The notes beneath the pieces were generated by a model. The model was not told the DNA's origin and did not search any database. It saw only the letters and a program-made list of their open reading frames with translations. DNA of 64,000 nucleotides, from the NCBI RefSeq assembly GCF_015905305.1, contig NZ_JADZLQ010000002.1:620001-684000 (forward strand), in the 5' to 3' direction. This document shows positions 1-7,987 of the stretch, in pieces. The stretch is from Pinirhizobacter soli (GTDB lineage Bacteria > Pseudomonadota > Gammaproteobacteria > Xanthomonadales > Rhodanobacteraceae). Each line of letters opens with the position of its first letter. Position 1 is the first letter of the stretch. The position numbers were made by a program, and so were the translations under genes.

Positions 1-976
1 GCTGCGGCATCCAGTAACCGGAATAGCCGTTGCCGGCCTGGTCGACCACGCCGCCACCGGGCCACAGAGCCAGGTTGGGCGCCACGTCGGGGCCATACTG
101 CTGGCCATGCACGTTCGTCGGCTGATGGGTACATGTGGCCGTATCGACGCAGTCGTTGTCCCACCAGTGCCAGCTGGAAGCATTGGCCGTGTAGTCGATA
201 TCGCGGCGCTTGAGGTAGGTGCCGGCGACAAGGACGCCGAAGGTCTCGTCCTTGTTCTTCCAGGACCACAACGCTGAGGCCTGGGGGTCTTTCTTGCTGC
301 TGTTGTCCGAGCCGGTGCCATTGAAGGAGATGAAGCCGTCATTGGCCTTCATTTCCAGCGGACGACGGGTGTGCAGGTCGACGTTGCCGCCGATGCCGCC
401 CTCATCCAGGCGCGCTTCCAGGCTCTTGTAGAGCTTGATGTCCGAAAACATGTTGGCTGGAATCAACGTGTAGTTGAACGAACGCGTGAGGCCCGCCGAA
501 GTGTCGGCCGAGGCCACGTAGTTGCCGTTGAGCTCGGTCAGCGTGAGTTCGGGCGCAAGGCCGCGGATGCTGACCGTCTTGCCCTCGCCGGACTCGCGGG
601 TGATGACCACGCCTGGCACGTGCGCCAGGGCGTCGGCGATGTTCTTGGCGGGAAACTGCGAGATGTTCTGAGCGTTGATCACCTCGACGATGGAATTGGA
701 ATCCCGCTTGTCCTGCATGTTCTGGTCGACCGACTGGCGGAAGCTGGTGACGACGACCGTTTGCAGGTCTGTTACGTCGCCTTTCTTCCCCTTGTCATCC
801 TTCTTGACTGCGGTGCTGTCGGATGTTTGCGGCGACGGCGCAGTTGAGGAAGCAGCGGGCGCATCGGCCTGCGCAAAGGCTATGGCAGGCATTGCCAGGC
901 AACCCATGGACAAAGTCGCCAGGGCGAGCGCGGTACACAACGGCTTTCGTGAAAACACGTGCGGCAAATGTGTCAT
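1..976 (-). CDS. TonB-dependent receptor, N-terminal part (runs off the window)
   Basis: Outer-membrane active transporter, probably for a carbohydrate or similar large substrate, energised by TonB-ExbBD. The reading frame is open from an ATG at 976 to the window edge (325 codons). A signal peptide covers residues 1-35 with cleavage after AFA. A TonB-box-like LQTVVVTS lies near residues 71-78. The plug domain follows, with NISQFPAKNIADAL and GVVITRESGEGKTVSIRGL near 103-140. The plug style (SNSIVEVINAQNISQFP) is typical of the large xanthomonad carbohydrate TBDRs. An AGGGAA Shine-Dalgarno lies about 9 bases before the ATG. The beta-barrel is outside the window, so the substrate cannot be named. 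LacI-like palindromes upstream support sugar control. Family call is secure, substrate is inference. Confidence 0.9.
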   Translation of the reverse strand, partial: MTHLPHVFSRKPLCTALALATLSMGCLAMPAIAFAQADAPAASSTAPSPQTSDSTAVKKDDKGKKGDVTDLQTVVVTSFRQSVDQNMQDKRDSNSIVEVINAQNISQFPAKNIADALAHVPGVVITRESGEGKTVSIRGLAPELTLTELNGNYVASADTSAGLTRSFNYTLIPANMFSDIKLYKSLEARLDEGGIGGNVDLHTRRPLEMKANDGFISFNGTGSDNSSKKDPQASALWSWKNKDETFGVLVAGTYLKRRDIDYTANASSWHWWDNDCVDTATCTHQPTNVHGQQYGPDVAPNLALWPGGGVVDQAGNGYSGYWMPQ

Positions 977-1085
977 TTTTCGTGATTCCCTACTTTCGTT
1001 ATGCGCCTTCAAGTTGGCGCAGTAATCCCCGTTTAATCACGTACTGCGGATTGGCGACTTGTCGCCTCGATTCCTCCCTCTCAAG

Positions 1086-1099
1086 TTGGATCGATCCAA
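1086..1099. promoter_or_regulatory. LacI-family-like operator upstream of the TonB-dependent receptor
   Basis: TTGGATCGATCCAA is a perfect 14-bp palindrome with a central CG step, the usual look of LacI/GalR-family operators. It lies 110 bp before the receptor start codon. The regulator is not in this window, so the assignment rests on symmetry and context. Confidence 0.5.
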
Positions 1100-1300
1100 A
1101 ATTTTCGGTATCCGACACCACTCCCCATCAACAGCGGATGCTTTGACTCACTGGAATGCTGGAGCGGACCTCTTTCCCGTCAACCTGTCTGGCTTGAGGT
1201 AGCGACACGTCGGAATGGGCCCGACGCCAACATCCTCGACCCTGCGCGTGCCATCCCTATCGAAATCCCTCGTCACCCTGCGTGACCCGACCGCCTTTAT

Positions 1301-1315
1301 TTGGATCGGTCTAAA
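1301..1315. promoter_or_regulatory. Second, imperfect copy of the LacI-like operator
   Basis: TTGGATCGGTCTAAA shares the left half-site TTGGATC with the perfect palindrome 215 bp away and keeps 5 of 7 bases of the right half. Two copies in one intergenic region favour a real operator pair, possibly allowing DNA looping. Confidence 0.4.
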
Positions 1316-1502
1316 TCCCGCTGTTGCAGATTAAGACGCCGAAAACGCAAGCTGTCACGCTGCAATGCAAAAAACGTCATCTGGCCGAAGCTTTTCGGCG
1401 CTATGCGGGGCGCGGAGTGGCCGCGCGAGGAGTGCCGCCGCCATTGAAGTTCCGAAGAACTAAACTTTCTCATTCACCCTTGCTTTGCGTGTTCACCCTT
1501 GC

Positions 1503-2885
1503 TCAGTCCCGCTCCGGCGCGTTGCGGGAAGGTGTTGCACCTTCATCTTTTCGCGCTTCAGCAAGGCCTGAGTTTTCGATCAAGCGTTCAGCCAACGCTT
1601 TGTAGACAGGCTTCGGGCACACCAATGCGGATACGCCGCGCGCGATAAGGCAGGTTGCCAAGATAGGGATGGCCATTTGCCGGTTGGCTGTCAGTTCCAT
1701 GGAAATAACGGCGGCCGTAAGAGGCGCCTGGGTAACGCCCGCCAGATACGCTGCCATGCCTAGCAGCACCACGGCCGAGGTGTCGCTTCCCGGCAAAAGC
1801 GCGGCAATGTTGTTTCCGAACCCCGCGCCCACGGCAAGCGCGGGCGAAAAGATGCCGCCGGGAATACCCGCCCAGTACGACGCAATATTCCCCATCAATT
1901 TCAGCACGCCATAACCGCTTCCGGTCGTGCTTGTTTGGGTCAGGATATCTTTTGCCTGGTCATAGCCGGTTCCATACAGCCCGTCATGGCTGAGCAGGCT
2001 TAGCAACACCAGCGCCAGCCCACAGCCGCCGGCAAACAGCACGGGCGCCTTCGCGCGAAGCTGGTTGACCCTCCCGAGGATGCCAGTGTCTGCAGGCAGG
2101 ATTAGCCGGGCGAAGAGACCGCCGGCGAAGCCACAGACAACACCGTCCAGCAACACCGCAATCCAGGCGCGACCGAGCGGAAGCATGGCGGTGATGGAGC
2201 CGAAATAGGCGTAGTTGCCGAGAATGCCAAGCGATACGACGCCTGCGATGATGACGGCGGTCAACAGGATGCCGCTCATCCGGTGCTCGAACGCCCCGGA
2301 CATTTCCTCGATGGCGAAGACGATGCCCGCCAGCGGCGTATTGAAGGCGGCCGCCAGCCCCGCCGCAGACCCAGCCAGGATGAAGCGTCCTGCGGACGTG
2401 GCATCGGAAAATCCGAAACGCTTTCCGAGTGAATACAGGAGGCTTGCGCCAACGTGGACGGTCGGGCCTTCACGACCCACCGATGCACCGCCAAGCAGTG
2501 CCGCCAGGGTCAGGGCCATTTTGCCCGCTGCAATCTTCAGCCCAAGCAGCTTTCGGCGAAATGCCTCGTCTTCCACGTGCATGGCGGCAATGGCCTGGGG
2601 AATGCCCGAACCCTTGGTGGCATTCAAGGTTCCGGTCGTAAGCCACGCAAGCAGCGCGAACACCGCGGGGGTTACCAGGAACGGCGACCACCAGGCCAAA
2701 TGCCGAAGCTGCTGGAACAGATGGAAGGCGTAGTCAGCCGCCTTGGCGAAGACGATAGCCGCAAGCCCCACGAGTACCGCGCCAAGCCAGAAGAGAAGGC
2801 GCCGCCGCCACTGGCCCGCGGAAAGCAACTCGTGCGATGTCACGAGTCGCCACCAGGCCCATGACTTTCGATTGCCCTCGGACAT
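1503..2885 (-). CDS. ClC-family chloride channel / H+-Cl- exchanger without CBS domains
   Basis: Inner-membrane chloride transporter of the ClC family, about 460 residues with many hydrophobic helices. The selectivity-filter signatures are visible: GSGIPQ near residues 92-97, GREGP near 137-141 (carrying the gating glutamate), GIPGGIFSP near 340-348, and a KPVY near the C-terminus that aligns with the filter tyrosine of the E. coli exchanger. FAIEEM at helix H keeps the intracellular proton glutamate, so a 2Cl-/H+ exchanger is more likely than a channel. There is no cytoplasmic CBS pair. I use the ATG at 2885, preceded by AAAGG. A GTG at 2915 would add 10 residues and overlap the stop of the upstream hydrolase by one base, so the two genes may be cotranscribed. 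Confidence 0.92.
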   Translation of the reverse strand: MSEGNRKSWAWWRLVTSHELLSAGQWRRRLLFWLGAVLVGLAAIVFAKAADYAFHLFQQLRHLAWWSPFLVTPAVFALLAWLTTGTLNATKGSGIPQAIAAMHVEDEAFRRKLLGLKIAAGKMALTLAALLGGASVGREGPTVHVGASLLYSLGKRFGFSDATSAGRFILAGSAAGLAAAFNTPLAGIVFAIEEMSGAFEHRMSGILLTAVIIAGVVSLGILGNYAYFGSITAMLPLGRAWIAVLLDGVVCGFAGGLFARLILPADTGILGRVNQLRAKAPVLFAGGCGLALVLLSLLSHDGLYGTGYDQAKDILTQTSTTGSGYGVLKLMGNIASYWAGIPGGIFSPALAVGAGFGNNIAALLPGSDTSAVVLLGMAAYLAGVTQAPLTAAVISMELTANRQMAIPILATCLIARGVSALVCPKPVYKALAERLIENSGLAEARKDEGATPSRNAPERD

Positions 2886-2914
2886 CCGGCCTTTACCGTG
2901 CTTGCGATCAAGCA

Positions 2915-3799
2915 CTATAGCATCGCCCGCCGGAGGCCTTGCTGGTTTACCGATTCAACGATTGCCGCGAGTTCGCCGGTGAATCGAGCACGATCGGTGT
3001 ACATGAGGCCATGCGGCGCACCTTCATAGACGATCAACTCCGCATCCGGAAGGATGCGCGCATAGGCATGCGCGGTAAGTTCGATGGGCGCGGACGCATC
3101 CATGTCGCCATGGATCAAGGTGACCGGAATACGCAACGCAGCCGCCTCGTCGCGGAAGTCGGTTTCCAGGATCGCCCGCTGGAAATCGACGAACGTGCGG
3201 CGCGAGACATCCATGATCATCTGGCCAAGCCACTGGATAAGCCGGTCCGGCACGCCCGGTGCGAAGGGTTCGGCATTTCGGTCGATCCATCCAGCAAGGT
3301 CGTAGGCCAGTTCACCCAGCAACGCTTCGGCGACTTCCCTGGGCACGCCGCAGGGGTTGTCCTGCGCTGCCAGCATGCACGGACCGGTGGCGCCCACCAG
3401 CACCAGTTGGCGGATACGTTCGTCGCCATGCCGGGACAGGTAGCGGATGGCTTCGCCGCTCGCGCCTGAATGGGCTACCAGGGTGACGTCGTGAAGATCC
3501 AGGGTGGCGATGACGGTGGCAAGGTCGTTGGCCAGCAGATCGTAGTCGACCTCCCCGCAGTCACTGGAAAAGCCGTGGCCCCGGCGGTCGTAGGCAACGG
3601 TGCGCATGCCGGCATCGTTCAGTCCCACCATGGTTTCGGCCCACAGGCGCGAATCCATGCCGGCACCGGCCAGCAAGAGCACCGTCGGCCCATGGCCCCA
3701 GTCGCGGACGAACAACAGTTGGCCATCGCCGGTCTCAACGACGGGCGCAGTGGCGGGGGTGGCCTGACGAATGGGGGAGGAAGCGAGGAAGGATTGCAC
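2915..3799 (-). CDS. Alpha/beta hydrolase
   Basis: Soluble alpha/beta-hydrolase-fold enzyme of 294 residues, substrate unknown. Oxyanion region GAGMDSRLW, then YDRRGHG, then the nucleophile elbow AHSGAS, where a Ser sits in a small-residue variant of GxSxG. The acid is probably the Asp in HGDMDAS and the base the His in GAPHGL, giving a complete Ser-Asp-His triad. The overall pattern resembles haloperoxidase-like esterases. The start is GTG at 3799 with GGAG eight bases upstream; no other in-frame Met comes before the fold. It is divergent from the XRE/MmyB regulator at 3916, which is the likely controller, and its stop abuts the ClC gene. Confidence 0.85.
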   Translation of the reverse strand: MQSFLASSPIRQATPATAPVVETGDGQLLFVRDWGHGPTVLLLAGAGMDSRLWAETMVGLNDAGMRTVAYDRRGHGFSSDCGEVDYDLLANDLATVIATLDLHDVTLVAHSGASGEAIRYLSRHGDERIRQLVLVGATGPCMLAAQDNPCGVPREVAEALLGELAYDLAGWIDRNAEPFAPGVPDRLIQWLGQMIMDVSRRTFVDFQRAILETDFRDEAAALRIPVTLIHGDMDASAPIELTAHAYARILPDAELIVYEGAPHGLMYTDRARFTGELAAIVESVNQQGLRRAML

Positions 3800-3886
3800 G
3801 GTAGTCTCCAGGTTGGGCCGGGCATCGGCGCAAACGAAGCATCGGCGAGCATGTCCCCCTCGGCGATTACCTCACGGGTAATGCCC

Positions 3887-3910
3887 GGAATATTCCCCAC
3901 TGTTGGAAAT
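3887..3910. promoter_or_regulatory. Candidate operator between divergent hydrolase and XRE regulator
   Basis: GGAATATTCC (3887-3896) is a perfect 10-bp palindrome, followed by a related TTGGAAAT half-site at 3902-3909. It sits directly before the regulator start codon and inside the 116-bp divergent promoter region, where an autoregulating XRE protein would bind. No TSS data, so tentative. Confidence 0.35.
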
Positions 3911-3915
3911 ACGCG

Positions 3916-4713
3916 ATGACTCTTGCCGCCATGGAAAACCAGACCCCCGGCGGCCTGCTGCGCGAATGGCGCCAGCGCCGGCGTTTCAGCCAGCTCGCCC
4001 TGGCGAACGAGGCTGAGGTTTCCACGCGCCATTTGAGCTTCGTCGAAAGCGGACGGGCGGCAGCGAGCCGCGACATGTTGCTTCATTTGTCCGAGAAACT
4101 CGCCATGCCATTGCGCGCCCGAAATCGCCTGCTCGTGGCTGGTGGATACGCACCGGTCTATTCCGAACAACCGCTGGATTCGCCCGACATGGCCGCCGCG
4201 CGAGTGGCAGTGGAAAGCATCCTGAAGGCGCACGAGCCCTTCCCCGCCATGGCGGTGGACCGCCAGTGGTGCATCGTGGCCAGCAATGCGGCATTCGCGC
4301 CCATCCTTGAGGGCGTGGCCGTTCACCTGCTGCAACCGCCGGTGAACGTGCTGCGCATGACCCTGCACCCGGAAGGCCTTGCCCCCCGCATCGAGAATTT
4401 CGACGAATGCCGGTCGCATCTGCTGGAGAGGCTGCATGCACAGGTCGTGGAGACGGGTGATCCCTACCTGGCCGAACTCCTGGCGGAACTGCGCGGTTAT
4501 CCCGTTCGATCAGGCTCGCAAGCCACCCGGCCGGCCAAACGCATCGCCGTACCGCTGCGCCTGCGCATGCATGGCAGCGACACGGTGCTTTCTTTCCTGT
4601 CCACCATCACGGTATTCGGCACACCGGTGGACGTGACGCTTTCGGAACTGGCGCTCGAATGCCTGTACCCGGCCGACGATGCCACTCGCGAAGCGCTATT
4701 GCGCCGTGCCTGA
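3916..4713 (+). CDS. XRE-family transcriptional regulator with MmyB-like ligand-binding domain
   Basis: DNA-binding regulator of 265 residues. Residues about 11-68 form a helix-turn-helix of the Cro/CI type (LREWRQRRRFSQLALANEAE, then STRHLSFVESGR). The remainder matches the MmyB-like ligand-binding fold seen in many actinobacterial and proteobacterial XRE regulators, with the typical ANAAFAPIL and NVLRMTLHPEGL segments. These proteins usually control an adjacent divergent oxidoreductase or hydrolase, which fits the gene at 2915-3799. The start at 3916 has GGAAA upstream; an in-frame ATG at 3931 is possible. The cyclase gene follows after 39 bp on the same strand and may be cotranscribed. Confidence 0.9.
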   Translation: MTLAAMENQTPGGLLREWRQRRRFSQLALANEAEVSTRHLSFVESGRAAASRDMLLHLSEKLAMPLRARNRLLVAGGYAPVYSEQPLDSPDMAAARVAVESILKAHEPFPAMAVDRQWCIVASNAAFAPILEGVAVHLLQPPVNVLRMTLHPEGLAPRIENFDECRSHLLERLHAQVVETGDPYLAELLAELRGYPVRSGSQATRPAKRIAVPLRLRMHGSDTVLSFLSTITVFGTPVDVTLSELALECLYPADDATREALLRRA

Positions 4714-4752
4714 CGTGATCTTCAAGCAAGCAAGCCCCAAGGAACAACGCAA

Positions 4753-5661
4753 ATGACCGACAAGAGAGTGTGCTTCGATTTCGACGTGGCGTTTTCCAAC
4801 GGCGGCGGCATCCAGGGCCAGGATTTCCGCCTGGACATCGATGGCGACGACATCGACGACGACGCCCTGGCGGCATACATCGTCCGCGACCTTCGCCTGC
4901 TGATGGTGGGCAGCGTAAAGATCCTCAACAAGACCATCATCACCGAACGGCACAAGCGGACAACGGCGGTTGATGAAGCGGAGCCGGGTGAGGGAACACA
5001 CAAGTTCGACCTCAGCCACGTGATTGAAAGCGGCATGATCACCTACAAGGGGCTGCCTGCACCGCTGGTATGCGATTACATTTCGCGGGAAAACTCCAAG
5101 GCCCACTACGCCGAAGGCACCTCGTTCGTGATCGACCGCCTGGACATGGTGGGCAACACCGGCACTTACATCGATTCTCCCTTCCATCGTTACGCCGATG
5201 GCTGCGACCTGGCTGGGCTGGCGCTGGACCAGATCTCAGGCGTGCCCGCCGTGGTCGTGCGCGTGGCCGGCGCCACGAACCGCGCGGTGGACTGGACCGA
5301 ATTCGCAGCCTCCAACGTCAAGGGCAAGGCCGTGCTGGTGCACACCGGTTGGGATCGCCACTGGCGCACCGATGCCTATTTCGAAGGGCATCCGTTCCTG
5401 ACCGAGAAGGCCGCGATCTACCTGCGCGACCAGGGCGCTCGGTTGGTGGGCATCGATTCGCTCAACATCGACGATACCTCCGACGGCAAGCGGCCGGTGC
5501 ATACCATCCTGCTGGGTGCCGGCATCCCGATCGTCGAGCACCTCACCGGGCTCGAGAAGCTTCCGGTCGAGGGCCTCCGGTTCTCCGCCGTACCGCCCAA
5601 GGTAAGCCGGATGGGCACCTTCCCGGTGCGCGCCCACGCATGGGTGGACGCCAGCGCGTAA
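4753..5661 (+). CDS. Cyclase-family (kynurenine-formamidase-like) hydrolase with extra N-terminal domain
   Basis: 302 residues. From about residue 84 it has the cyclase fold of metal-dependent amide and ester hydrolases (KFDLSHVIESGMITYKGLP, VLVHTGWD, VGIDSLNIDD, PIVEHLTGLEKLP). The family signature HxGTHxDxPxH appears as NTGTYIDSPFH at residues 135-145: the first His is Asn and the second, a usual metal ligand, is Tyr. Residues 1-70 form an acidic segment (SNGGGIQGQDFRLDIDGDD) not found in short formamidases. A good AAGGA lies before the ATG. The variant motif could mean a changed metal site or a distinct subfamily. The substrate is unknown, and calling it KynB would be wrong. Confidence 0.82.
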   Translation: MTDKRVCFDFDVAFSNGGGIQGQDFRLDIDGDDIDDDALAAYIVRDLRLLMVGSVKILNKTIITERHKRTTAVDEAEPGEGTHKFDLSHVIESGMITYKGLPAPLVCDYISRENSKAHYAEGTSFVIDRLDMVGNTGTYIDSPFHRYADGCDLAGLALDQISGVPAVVVRVAGATNRAVDWTEFAASNVKGKAVLVHTGWDRHWRTDAYFEGHPFLTEKAAIYLRDQGARLVGIDSLNIDDTSDGKRPVHTILLGAGIPIVEHLTGLEKLPVEGLRFSAVPPKVSRMGTFPVRAHAWVDASA

Positions 5662-5675
5662 TGTCCAGAACACAC

Positions 5676-5702
5676 GGGGCGTCGCTGTCAGGCGCCCCTT
5701 TT
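5676..5702 (+). terminator. Rho-independent terminator after the cyclase gene
   Basis: GGGGCG (5676-5681) pairs with CGCCCC (5693-5698) across an 11-base loop and is followed by TTTT. It lies 15 bp after the cyclase stop and before the convergent LysR gene end. Confidence 0.75.
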
Positions 5703-5712
5703 GCGCAAACCT

Positions 5713-6612
5713 TCAGAAGCGCGAGGCGATGGGCAGCTTCTTCAACTCCTCCAGCAACAAGGCCACCGGAGCTTCCAGGCGAGGTGGCAGCGGACGATAA
5801 GCGAGCCAGCCCACCACATCGGTGCGGAAGTCCGCCACCTGGAGCACCTTCAGCCTGTCCCGGTAATTACTGCGCTCAAGAAGATCGGCCGTGACCATGC
5901 CCACGCCTGCGCCGCGGGCCACCAGCGAGAGCTGAAGTTCCGAGCCCACGGCCTCCACGGTGACATCGAACGACAGGTTCGAAGCTTCCATCGTGCGCCT
6001 TAGCACCGACCGCATGCCGCAGCCGTTCTGGCTCAGCACCCACGAAAACCCGGACAGGCGCTTAAGGTCGCTTCTCGTTGGAAGCCCCAGAGATGGCGCG
6101 GCCACGATACGAATCGGTTGCCTGGAAAATGGATGCGCGACCAGCGAGGACGGCGGCGTACTACCATCGGCAAAACCAACCACGGCAGCATCGAGCATAT
6201 CGTTCTCGACCGCCGCCGTGAGCCCGGGCGACCACGTACTCTGGATACGCAGCGATAGCCTGGGAAAGCACTCGCGCAAGCGATCAACCGGCGTGGCAAG
6301 CATCATGTCGGCCAGGTACGGCGGCATCCCCAGGCGCAATTCGCCGGTGGGCTCCGTTGCCGGGTTCACCGATGTCATCAGCTCGCTCTCGGCCTCCAGC
6401 ATCTGCCGCCCCTTGCGATACACCTCGCGGCCCGCGGCCGATGGCCGCAAAGGTTTGGACTGCCGGTCCAGCAACTGAACGCCAAGCAACGACTCAAGGC
6501 CCTGTACGCGGCGGGTGACCGCCGGCTGGGTGAGATGCAGCTTGTTAGCGGCCTGCACGATGGAACCTGAGTCCACCACGGCAATGAAGGCTGCAAGGTC
6601 ATGCGTATTCAT
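5713..6612 (-). CDS. LysR-family transcriptional regulator
   Basis: 299-residue LysR-type regulator. The N-terminal winged helix-turn-helix (LAAFIAVVDSGSIVQAANKL, then TQPAVTRRVQGLESLLGVQL) occupies residues 4-60. The rest is a type-2 periplasmic-binding-like effector domain (LRLGMPPYLADMMLATPV). It is divergent from the MFS exporter at 6724 with a 111-bp spacer that contains a textbook LysR box, so the exporter is its probable target. The inducer is unknown. Confidence 0.92.
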   Translation of the reverse strand: MNTHDLAAFIAVVDSGSIVQAANKLHLTQPAVTRRVQGLESLLGVQLLDRQSKPLRPSAAGREVYRKGRQMLEAESELMTSVNPATEPTGELRLGMPPYLADMMLATPVDRLRECFPRLSLRIQSTWSPGLTAAVENDMLDAAVVGFADGSTPPSSLVAHPFSRQPIRIVAAPSLGLPTRSDLKRLSGFSWVLSQNGCGMRSVLRRTMEASNLSFDVTVEAVGSELQLSLVARGAGVGMVTADLLERSNYRDRLKVLQVADFRTDVVGWLAYRPLPPRLEAPVALLLEELKKLPIASRF

Positions 6613-6624
6613 GGCGCTCCAGAC

Positions 6625-6654
6625 TATGCAAGTAAGGCATATTCTTTATAAAGA
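6625..6654. promoter_or_regulatory. LysR-box and activation site between lysR and MFS genes
   Basis: TATGC-N7-GCATA (6625-6641) contains the T-N11-A core of LysR-type operators (T6627 to A6639). Two bases further, TCTTTATAAAGA (6643-6654) is a perfect AT-rich palindrome, suitable as the activation site. Both lie in the divergent promoter region. Confidence 0.6.
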
Positions 6655-6723
6655 TTATTCAATTGATGCATCGCCCATGGGTATTTAACATCCATCGCCT
6701 ACCCCGCCGCAAATGCCCACCCC

Positions 6724-7980
6724 ATGCCTCCCGATGCCCCGGCCGTCCAGGCCACCGCCACACCCGTCGAACCGACTGGCACGCTGACGCGCGGCCTGAC
6801 GGTGCTGTTCGCGTTTGCCGTGAGCATCATGATCGTGAACCTCACCGCGGCGCAGCCATTGGCGGAACCGGTGGCACGCGGTCTTGGCCTGCCCGCCTCG
6901 CTGGCGGGCCTGGTGGCCACGCTGCCGCAGGTGGGCTACGCCTTGGGCATGCTGTTCCTGGTGCCGTTGGCGGACCTGCTGGAGAACCGCAGGCTCGCCG
7001 TGACGACGCTTGCCATTTGCGCCGCCATGCTTGCGCTTGGCGCTGTCGCACCGAATGCGCCGGTATTCCTGCTGGCCGCCTGTGTGGCAGGTGCCACCTC
7101 GTGTGCGATCCAGGTGCTGGTGCCGCTGGCCGCCTCCATGGCACATCCGGAACGTCGCGGAAGCGCGGTAGGCAACGTGATGAGCGGCGTGATGCTCGGC
7201 ATCCTGTTCTCGCGCCCGCTCGCGAGCCTGGTCGCCGGACACTTTGGTTGGCGCTGGTTCTATGCCTTGCTTGGTGGACTGGACCTGGCGCTGGCCGTGG
7301 TGCTTTGGCGCAACCTTCCCGACCGTCGCCCGGACTTCGGCCACAACTATGGCGCGCTTATCGGCTCGCTATGGTCGTTGTGGATACGCGAGCGTGTGCT
7401 GCGCCGCTACGCCGTATCCGCGGCATTCGTGATGGCCGCGTTCGCTGCGTTCTGGACGAGCGTGGCGATGCTGCTGGCACAGGCGCCGTTTTCCCTTGAT
7501 GCCAATGGCGCAGCGGCGTTTGCACTGGCGGGCGTGGCCGGCACCGTGGTCGCTCCGCTGGCCGGCAAGGTGGGCGACAAGGGCCTTAGCAAGATCGGCA
7601 TGCGCGTGGCCCACGTGGTGCTTCTCGCTGGCGTAGTGCTGGCCGGCATCGCGGGAGCCGGTTGGTTCGGCCTGGATGCAAGCGAACATCGCTATCTGGC
7701 GCTGGGTTTGCTGGTGGCGGCGGCCATCGTGATCGACGCCGGCGCCGTCGGTGACCAGACGATCGGCCGGCACGCCATCAACATGCTCGCCCCCGAAGCC
7801 CGCAGCCGCCTCAATGGATTGTTCGTGGGCGTGTTCTTCATCGGCGGAGGCACCGGCGCTGCCAGTGCCGGCATCGCCTGGGCTACCGCCGGCTGGACCG
7901 GCGTGTGCATGGCGTGCCTGGTATTTGTTGCCCTTGCCTTTGCCGGCGACGTATTCGCGCAAGGATCTGCCGAAGCCTAG
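6724..7980 (+). CDS. MFS transporter (DHA1-type, 12 predicted TM helices)
   Basis: Major facilitator superfamily inner-membrane transporter of 418 residues with about 12 hydrophobic segments. A first TM with VNLTAAQPLAEPVARGLGLP and the cytoplasmic loop PLADLLENRRLAV (motif A region), followed by a Pro-rich second half, fit the DHA1 drug or metabolite efflux group. The divergent LysR gene is the likely regulator, so efflux of its inducer is plausible. The N-terminal 18 residues are hydrophilic and no good Shine-Dalgarno precedes the ATG at 6724, so the exact start is uncertain. It is convergent with the next gene, 7 bp between stops. Confidence 0.88.
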   Translation: MPPDAPAVQATATPVEPTGTLTRGLTVLFAFAVSIMIVNLTAAQPLAEPVARGLGLPASLAGLVATLPQVGYALGMLFLVPLADLLENRRLAVTTLAICAAMLALGAVAPNAPVFLLAACVAGATSCAIQVLVPLAASMAHPERRGSAVGNVMSGVMLGILFSRPLASLVAGHFGWRWFYALLGGLDLALAVVLWRNLPDRRPDFGHNYGALIGSLWSLWIRERVLRRYAVSAAFVMAAFAAFWTSVAMLLAQAPFSLDANGAAAFALAGVAGTVVAPLAGKVGDKGLSKIGMRVAHVVLLAGVVLAGIAGAGWFGLDASEHRYLALGLLVAAAIVIDAGAVGDQTIGRHAINMLAPEARSRLNGLFVGVFFIGGGTGAASAGIAWATAGWTGVCMACLVFVALAFAGDVFAQGSAEA

Positions 7981-7987
7981 AGAGCGA

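Larger units (their letters stand above)
977..1502. other. Intergenic region between TBDR and ClC exchanger
   Basis: About 525 bp without a convincing gene. It holds the promoter side of the TonB-dependent receptor, two LacI-like operator candidates (1086-1099 and 1301-1315), a 14-bp imperfect palindrome at 1053-1066 (GGCGAC-TT-GTCGCC), and a 12-bp direct repeat TTCACCCTTGCT at 1473-1484 and 1492-1503 that touches the 3' end of the ClC gene. An open frame at 1324-1605 has no Shine-Dalgarno and runs antisense into the ClC gene, so I do not call it. Confidence 0.6.

Noticed and set aside
1473-1503. 12-bp direct repeat TTCACCCTTGCT, two copies 19 bp apart
   Set aside because: Only two copies, at a gene 3' end with no promoter to regulate; could be chance or slippage.
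1324-1605. 93-codon + strand ORF in the first intergenic region
   Set aside because: No Shine-Dalgarno, Arg/Lys-rich, and runs antisense into the ClC gene end.
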